Below, piece by piece: positions 63,839 through 64,000 of a stretch of DNA of 64,000 bases (positions are counted from its first letter, which is position 1; every line of letters begins with the position of its first letter). The stretch covers positions 6,066,785-6,130,784 of the forward strand of contig CP154955.1 in the NCBI GenBank assembly GCA_039621445.1, read 5' to 3'. This DNA is from Euglena gracilis (lineage: Eukaryota; Euglenida; Euglenophyceae; Euglenales). A program made the translations under genes and the position numbers. Under the pieces are notes generated by a model. It searched no databases and had not been told where the DNA came from. It saw nothing but the letters and a program-made list of their open reading frames with translations.

Positions 63839-64000
63839 CTGTGACACGCCGTTTTTTCCAACTTTTCGCAATGTGTGTGTAGAGTCCACCCTCTGGACGC
63901 CTCAGCAGGCAACCCTTCAGACACATATCACAGAGCCCAAAAAAAGCAGCAAAAGAGGTAAATTTCACCCAGCCTATGTAGCACCATCTGGGGAACACAG

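Overview
The window is nuclear DNA of a eukaryote. Protein-coding pieces are short, GC-rich exons (GC at third codon positions) joined by GT-AG introns, set in long non-coding DNA full of G/C homopolymers, microsatellites and small inverted-repeat transposons. No rRNA, tRNA, CRISPR array or bacterial-type operon is visible. The style fits a protist or alga; nothing here fixes the species, and no exon is informative enough to do so.

Minus strand: exons scattered from about 51.8 kb down to 14.6 kb read as one very large gene for a FAM135-type protein (DUF3657-like N-terminal half and DUF676-like serine-esterase half). Two runs of exons are phase-consistent: 51.7, 50.4, 37.3, 35.3 kb and 26.8, 25.8, 24.6, 21.0, 18.4, 17.2/16.8, 15.3, 14.7 kb. 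The second run ends inside the esterase fold, after the oxyanion-loop HG motif and before the expected nucleophile-serine exon, which is not in the window.

Segmental duplication: bases 1-13463 repeat about 19474-33818 in the same orientation (offset about 19.5 to 20.4 kb). The second copy lies where the exon order needs it. The first lies downstream of the esterase exons, carries a frame-breaking 4-base difference, and ends exactly at a 13-N assembly gap (13464-13476). It is either a decaying tandem copy or the other haplotype scaffolded in by mistake.

Plus strand: 37548-48677 is an 11.1-kb DNA transposon with 27-bp terminal inverted repeats (one mismatch) and a 5-bp target duplication (TTTCA), sitting in an intron of the FAM135-like gene. 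It carries two multi-exon genes (A, 38752-42426; B, 42973 to at least 47239) and many copies of a palindromic motif, TTGCGCAATTGCGCGCAT, in its introns and flanks. Gene A is of unknown family; gene B has a possible ParB/sulfiredoxin-like segment. Both contain frameshifts and an in-frame TAG or TAA, so this copy looks decayed, or else the code or assembly is unusual. Related ends lie at 13.5-14.4, 55.6-56.5 and 63.06 kb.

At least six small elements with exact 8-bp target duplications and CAGG/CATA termini (hAT-like) are resolved; three are present in one copy of the duplication and absent in the other. One (16822-17127) splits a FAM135 exon and behaves as a transposon-made intron (introner). 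A decayed non-LTR retrotransposon C-terminus (zinc finger plus restriction-like endonuclease) lies at 52.74-53.65 kb. The region from 56.5 to 62.6 kb shows no convincing gene; a few candidate minus-strand exons lie between 62.6 and 63.9 kb.
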